A stretch of DNA of 64,000 nucleotides from Augochlora pura (taxonomy: Eukaryota; Arthropoda; Insecta; Hymenoptera; Halictidae): NCBI RefSeq assembly GCF_028453695.1, contig NC_135778.1, positions 2,356,001-2,420,000 of the forward strand. Direction: 5' to 3'. The position numbers and the translations under genes are program-made. Positions 58,030 through 64,000 of the stretch are shown here, piece after piece. The notes beneath the pieces are model-generated. The model ran no database searches, was not told where the DNA came from, and worked only from the letters and a program-made list of their open reading frames with translations. Position 1 is the first letter of the stretch; the number at the start of each line of letters is the position of its first letter.

Positions 58030-58260
58030 GCAGTAAAATTCTCTTCGAGTTGTTCAGCTTGTAAATAGAAATGGACGTCTCGAGAAGAAGAGACACGCAC
58101 GATATACATACTCCGAGCCTCGAGCCTAGTTTTTATATTTGTTGACATTCGGCAGCCTGCAAAAACAAGCTGCGAGGTACCTCGCACATAATCGCACCTG
58201 TCTCCCTCGTATCTCTCCATTTCTGTTTACAAGCTAAAGGACAATTCGCGAACGTTACCG
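58030..58260. repeat. Inverted-repeat element with a relative in the 20-kb array
   Basis: AGCTTGTAAATAGAAATGGA (58056-58075) and its inverse TCCATTTCTGTTTACAAGCT (58216-58235) pair at 19 of 20 positions across about 140 bases. Both arms have counterparts at 20651-20670 and about 20770-20800. Probably a short dispersed element. Confidence 0.6.
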
Positions 58261-59448
58261 TGTTCCGTCTTTTAACGTTGCTTCTCGCGATACACGCTCG
58301 TCGAAATTCCACCAAATTATTTCAGTTATTCCGCCAGCTAACGTAGATGTATATAAAAGACCGATATTAATAGATTATTATGAATATGTAAAAGACAGAT
58401 AATAGATCTTTCACATGAACTGTTATATCATAATAAACTATCTTCATAATATTACACATGTAATATTATAAACACAATTTACTATAAATACATAAAATAT
58501 AGATATCTCAGAAGAAAAACTATGCCGAAAAATGGTTGATAAACGGAATCGATGGACTAAATCATCGCGAACGGCGCGGGAACGAGCAACAGCGAACGAA
58601 GAAATTCGTGAAAGGTTGTAAGTTAGCGATCCGCTGCCGAAAAACCGGGATTCCGAGTATGCTTCTCGCCGGGGCCCTTCCACGGGCACGTATTCAAATG
58701 ACCGACGCGAAATGTTGAAATTTCACGTCGGAGGACCGCCGGAGTCGCGATTTGTATTCCCGGCGAACGGAGCTGGGTCCGCGCGTGCACGCTCGCGCGC
58801 TCTTTTCTCCCGAATCGGTGGCGGAGAAGTCGCGGGAAGGTTTTCGGGGCCCGTCTGGCCCTGTCTCTCTCTCTCTCTCTGTCTCGCTCTCTCTCTCTCT
58901 CGTCCCGTTCCTCTCCTGCCGCGGCGATATAACCCCGGTACGCGCACGGGCGGTCTAAGAACTGCAACGTTCATTAACGGTTCCTCGGCACGGAGGCGCG
59001 CGCGCGCGCGCGTGTGTGTACACACGCCCGGCAACGTGCATTCCATTGGCCGGGCTCGTGTGAACGACCGTAAGGTGTATATACTTGTAGACGGAACGAC
59101 ACGAGGAGGAAAGATCCGGAGATAGATGCCGCGTGTAAAAGGGAAAGAGAGAAAGGGACGGGTTGCGGGGCGCGAGCGAGCAAGCGAGCGAGTGTACCGG
59201 CGAGTACGGTGGAACGGACAGAGACGGATTCTCGCGGCAGAAGCACCTACGTGGATATTCGATGCGCACTGGCTGCCAGTCGCCAGACCTTGTCTATCGT
59301 CATAACCGAGGTACGCGAGGAACGTAGCGGAGTTATTAAGGTCACTGGCGTAGAGCGACGCTCGCGACGTGTCCCGTGTTAAAGAACCGATTTCGTGCAG
59401 ACCCGCGTGTACGCACACCGCGTCATATTTCAACTCCCAAGGACCGGA
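58261..59448. other. No gene; AT-rich then GC-rich with CT tract
   Basis: CT tracts at 58864-58905 and a CG/TG alternating block at 58998-59018. The 236-codon minus-strand frame at 58723-59433 is arginine-rich and microsatellite-bearing. Confidence 0.4.
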
Positions 59449-59722
59449 TTAACCCTTTTGCACGGTAATAACGAGAGTCAGGCTCGCGGTGATTTTATGC
59501 AAGCTCTAATAAATATGAATGTTATTAATTTCTTGTACGTCGAGGTGAAAATAAATTATTCTGTTATCAAAGTATGGATACGAAGGTAAATAAAGGCAAG
59601 GTGATAGAGGAAAGAAAAATTAGGAATATATTATAGAAAAATTGGTTCCATTAGGAAAATTATTAAATGCGAATAAGCGCTAATCGTCACAGCTTGAAAG
59701 GAACGATAGTACAATGGGTTAA
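59449..59722. mobile_element. Possible piggyBac-like element (274 bp, diverged termini)
   Basis: TTAACCCTTTTGCACGG opens and GTACAATGGGTTAA closes the segment, both with TTAA. The inverted repeat is imperfect (about 7-10 matching terminal bases). Confidence 0.45.
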
Positions 59723-59959
59723 ATAACCGAGTTTCACTTCACTTTGCGACCATAGAGAATTCCTGATAGTTATCGAAGACAGTCTCTCTGTCTTCTCTGC
59801 CTTCTAGCGAATGGCTTGTATGAGACTGATGATTTTTAGCGACTATTTCGATTAGCCGTCTTTCCGGTGAACATGCTCGCAGGAAGTTCTGGGACGTTTG
59901 GTGCAGCGGCGGTGGGGAGAAGTGGGTTACGAGTATAGCGACGTCGGTCGGATCGTTGC

Positions 59960-60310
59960 GAACAATTGGCCTTGTAAATAATTATGAAATAAATTGTAAA
60001 TAAATTGTAGATAATATGCAAATAATTGTGAAATAATTGGCACACAATTGGTACGTAATTGTGAAATAAATTGTAAATAATAGTTGAATAAATCGTAAGT
60101 AATTGCAAAATAAATTCTAAACAATTGTAAAATAATTGGTACATAATTAGTACATAATTGTGAAATAAATTGTAATTTGGTAGGTTAAATCGTAGATGAT
60201 TGTAAAATAAATGCTAAATAACTATAAAGTAGATTGTAAATAATTGTGATTATTTTTCACAGATATTGGCAGATATTTTCAATAATAGTGAAATAAATTT
60301 GAAATAAATT
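59960..60310. repeat. AT-rich tandem repeat of TGAAATAAATTGTAAATAAT type
   Basis: Repeated short words AAATTGTAAATAAT, AATTGTGAAATAA and AATTGGTAC with a period of about 12-13 and larger irregular units. The leucine/tyrosine-rich minus-strand frames come from this. Confidence 0.75.
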
Positions 60311-61864
60311 CAAAATAGTCGGTAGAACCGTTCAGTAACCAACTGTATACTAAAGACAATTTAGAGCTAATTGACAGTAATTAATAGCAATATTTACAGT
60401 TACTACCGCTAATATTTATAGTAACAATTTACACAAGTCGACATATACAAAAATCTCATTGGCACCGCTGCGATTCTAACCTGCTAAAAAATATCATGTT
60501 ATTTATATATCAATATACAAAATCGATCAGGAAAATAGTTTCTCCACCAGGGCGATCGAACAGAGAGACGACTGTGTTGTTATTCCAGCGGACACGATTT
60601 TTATCGATGCAAATAGGAGATTTCGTTGTGGATATCCACCGCGCCCGATACCTTAACGCCGGTAGGTAGTAGTATTCCGTAATAAAATCGTATACAAATA
60701 ACCGGCGAGAACCGTAAATTTTCTCGACTAGATAAGCCACCGGATTTATTCGATCGCGATTCCGATGCACCGTTTCTCCAGACCGACGCGATCGCCTACT
60801 TTTACCTCGCTGTTCGTCACTTCAAGAGACATTGTATCATCGAATTTAATTTAGTGGACACATACGGATCTCAAGTCGTTATAATTTATTATAATGGAGT
60901 ATGATAGTTAATAAAGTTATAACGATAAAAAATACTGAGAATAATTAGATAACATAACCTGACATAAAAATATTCCTTGTAAAATGTAAGCCGGAAGCAT
61001 CCTAAGCCATTAGGCAAGGATTAATTAAATAAATAAAAATAAAAATATTCTTAAATTCAACCAACGTTCTTATAATTTAGCGTTTGTACTCCGCTTGTAT
61101 TTAACCCATTTAATTCAATTTTTCGAATCAAGCGGCGAATCAGTCAATGAAACGCCGGTCACACGGCAGGCGATTCGAGGAATCATTTACGTTTTCGAAT
61201 AACTTAGCCAAGAAACGCGCCTCACTGGGAGGCGAACGAGGCATCGAAGGGATCCCGTTTCGATTATAAATCGCGTCGATTAATCGCTCGTCGCGGCGAC
61301 GACTCCGGGAGCAACACGAAGGAACGCGGCGTCGTCCTTCTTGAACGGAAAGCGCGAGACCGCGCGCACCCACCGCCACAAGTTTATCTTCCGTCGACTC
61401 AGCTGCCGGGGGTTTATTTTTTTCCGTGTGCCCGCGCGCCGCGGCGGAAGCAGAAACTCGGCCGCGGCGCGATGCTCCTCGAATCCGGCACACGCGATAC
61501 GGTCCGGGATAAAGATTGGCTCCGGGATGAAATTGAAAGTCGCGCGGGGGGAGAGAGAGAGAGAGAGCGCGCGCGCAGCATCGCGTCGCGACGGCTGACC
61601 GGCCCACGCCCGGCCCCCGAGTGGTTCCCACGTAATTTACGGTTCCAAGCGGGAGATCTCGGGACGATAACACCCGCCCGCGATCCGGAGACCGCCGACT
61701 TACGATTTGCATACTGATAAACAATGTTGCAACGCGAAGTATATAACTTCGCGTGTGCTCTCCTTTCTCGACCAACACACACACGGCCACCCCGTGGCCC
61801 GATTTTCGTGACAACTGCCGAATTCCACTTCGCGGTCTTTCGATGCGGCAGAAATTGTTAATTA
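60311..61864. other. No gene recognised
   Basis: AT-rich to 61130, then GC-rich. The 243-codon minus-strand frame at 61140-61871 contains serine/arginine-rich translated GA tract and no domain. Confidence 0.35.
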
Positions 61865-61995
61865 ACGTCAAAAAATATTAAATAACGTTGATTGACGTTA
61901 TCGTAGTGTCAAATAATGTTAGATAACGTCAGAAAATATTAAATAAGGCTAACGACGTTATCATAGTGTCAAATAACGTTGAAAATTGTTAAATA
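61865..61995. repeat. 61-bp tandem repeat
   Basis: Two and a bit units anchored on GTCA(A/G)AAAATATTAAATAA at 61867 and 61928, each with GACGTTATC(G/A)TAGTGTCAAATAA. Confidence 0.8.
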
Positions 61996-62002
61996 TATAT
62001 AC

Positions 62003-62290
62003 AGGATGTCCGAAAAATGTTTAACAATTTGGAACTGGATACCTGAGGTCATTCCAAGCAACATTTTCCTTTACGAAAATCTTCTGCGAGCCTTCCTTAA
62101 CGAGTTATTAACAAAAAAACATCGGCCAATGAGAGCCTCGCGTCAGTGAAACTCGTTTCTGATTGGTCACTGTTTTCCCTTAATAACGCCTTAACGACGC
62201 CTCATGGAACATTTCTGTAAAGGAAAAAGTTGCTTGAAATGATCTTAGGAACCAATCAATGATAAACTTTTTCCGCTAAAACCAACATTT
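62003..62290. mobile_element. Fold-back element, second copy
   Basis: The left half, with GGTCATTCCAAGCAACATTT, is inverted in the right half, AAAGTTGCTTGAAATGATCT. Central CCAATGAGAGC and GATTGGTCA blocks also pair. The ends are less clear; the left begins CAGGATGTCCG. Sequence blocks match the intronic element at 15652-16117, so both belong to one family. Confidence 0.7.
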
Positions 62291-63006
62291 AAAAATAAAT
62301 AAAAATCCTGCTAAGATTCAAGATCTGACCGCTAAGTCTCGCGGATAGTCGAATCGAAACGGTGTAAACCATATCGCGCTATAAAACAAGTAGTCGCCGT
62401 GGCTATAGTTATGGGGAGAAACGGCCGATGTCCCATTTACCGGGAATAGCTGGCGTTGTTCACCTGCGCGACAGCCGAGTGCCAGCTAGCCGACAGACGG
62501 ACGGACGGACGGACAGCGCGGGACAAACGGACGGACATTGCCGGCCGAGAAATATCGCGCGGCAGTCCGCCACGAAATCCGAGATGGCCGGGCATTCGTC
62601 TTCCCTTTTGGCCGCGCGGATGGGTGTCGTTGTTGCCTTAAGTGCCCCCGGTGCGTCAGGTGGAAGAACCTCCGGTAACCGGGAATGGGGCGCAGAGACA
62701 GAGAGAGGAGAGGAGAGGAGAGGAGAGGAGAGGAGAGAGCGACGACTCGCGCGCGCAGTGATTCATCGAGCGAATCTCTCTCCATTCGTCGTCGCACGTC
62801 CCGCGGATAAATCTTCCCTGTTCGCGCAACGTCCGCGGCTACGAGCATTTTCTCCGGCCTCTTTGACGAGCGATACGAGGTCTTCCTTTCCGGGAAAGGG
62901 GGGAGAGAGAGAAAGAGAGTGCTTGCGCGCTTGGTCAGTTGCGAATTAATTTTTTATATCAAGCCGGTCAAAATAGAAAGAGAAAAAGAGAGATTGAGAG
63001 AGAAAA

Positions 63007-63053
<47 letters not shown>

Positions 63054-64000
63054 CAGTAAAATAGAGAAAGAAAGAGAGGAAGAGATTAATAGAGAGAGAG
63101 AGAGAGAAAGGGGAAGAAAAGTCGTCTGCCGTCATCGGGAACCGGCACCGCGCAATCGAGGGCCCGATTCCTTATCCAGCGATCGGTGCCGGCGGATCTG
63201 TAATTAAGAATACGCGGTGGGAGGACGTCCCCAGAGGTGTTCGAGGATGCCAGGGCCGGGACCAGCCGGTGCAGAGAGCGACGACGCTGCCGCGAGCTTC
63301 GCAAGCATTCCGACACGTTCCCTCCTCTCTCTCTCTCTCTCTCTCTTTCTCTCTGTTTGTTGGTTAGGTGCGCCTCCGCGCAACGGCGACGCGACGCCCG
63401 CTGCTCGATTTTTAAAAAGCAGTGCGATACAACTTTATTCTCAAGTTGCATTGACCAACAATCGAAGATCTCTAGTAGAAGATCTCAATAGAAGATCTCA
63501 ACTCTATAAAAACTGTTCGATTTTTAAATAAATTATAAAAGAAATAAAACTCGCTTTTTAGAATAATTTGAAGTTTTTATGATATTTCTTAGGCTTAGAA
63601 GTATGCTAAGAAATATGGGCAAAAGACAGTGTTAAACGCGGCTATTTTCTATTAGTAAAAGCAACTACAACGAGACGATTATTCTGATTTTTAACGGGAG
63701 TATTGTTGCATTGTTTGTAATTTTTAACTGTGTAATATCCGTTTTTATTTTCTTTAATATCGCTGTTCAATTGTCAATTCTGAACTTGTTCTATTTTATC
63801 TGTCTTCGTAACCGAGAGCTCTGATCAATAAATACTAAGAAAATAATATTAATAATGATATTTCAAATTACAATAATTTATTGAAATAATGATGATTCCA
63901 ATTATATTAATTACTCAAATAATAATAATAATGATCACATTAACTGGGTACATGAATTCGTACGATCTCTTCAGTTTATCAAAATTAAAGAAACCGACCC
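62291..64000. other. No gene; GC-rich with GA tracts, then AT-rich
   Basis: A GGACGGAC repeat near 62498-62513, GAGAGGAGAG units at 62700-62738, a pure AG tract at 63010-63052 and a CT tract at 63321-63351. After 63530 the DNA is AT-rich with no structure I can support. Confidence 0.45.

Noticed and set aside
61733..61753. Palindrome GCGAAGTATATAACTTCGC resembling a loxP arm
   Set aside because: Only a short chance inverted repeat; no second site or recombinase context.

Overview
The window is nuclear DNA from an animal, most likely an insect and probably a hymenopteran such as a bee. Three things point there: spliced genes with GT-AG introns, sharp alternation of very AT-rich and GC-rich stretches full of GA/CT microsatellites, and many small TTAA-flanked and hAT/mariner-type repeat elements. 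The order-level call is inference. There are four assembly gaps of 100 N (909-1008, 9255-9354, 11395-11494, 23140-23239). I see no operons, CRISPR, tRNA or rRNA.

Only two genes can be supported well. On the plus strand, 13566-17564 encodes a secreted, repeat-rich protein of about 848 residues. It has a signal peptide, three 44-residue repeats, dibasic cleavage-like sites, a lysine/arginine-rich centre and a single C-terminal thrombospondin type-1 domain, built from two exons that join in phase. On the minus strand, 22233-23139 holds the last three exons of a protein phosphatase 4 regulatory subunit 1 (HEAT-repeat scaffold); the gene runs into the assembly gap at 23140. A third, unidentified internal exon lies on the plus strand at 11147-11259. 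The two genes converge, and their 3' ends are separated by a small transposon-like element and a 2.7-kb array of degenerate repeats.

Most of the rest is repeat and regulatory-looking DNA. At least five families of short elements with TTAA at both ends (piggyBac-like non-autonomous elements) are scattered through the window, often clustered. There is also a hAT-like element inserted in a 19-bp satellite, two long fold-back elements of one family, an orphan mariner end, and about a dozen tandem arrays (19, 27, 28, 28/29, 29, 41, 44, 58, 61 and 97 bp periods). From about 33.6 to 57 kb there are several GC-rich islands with long GA/CT tracts. They look like promoter or 5'-exon territory of genes whose coding exons lie outside the window, but no coding exon could be established there.

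The most unusual structure is at 31991-32267: three tandem near-perfect hairpins at a 103-bp spacing, each with a stem of 19 to 24 bp and a loop of exactly 28 nt, the middle loop being in the opposite orientation. This is the best candidate for something not yet described (a hairpin-RNA cluster or a palindromic element).
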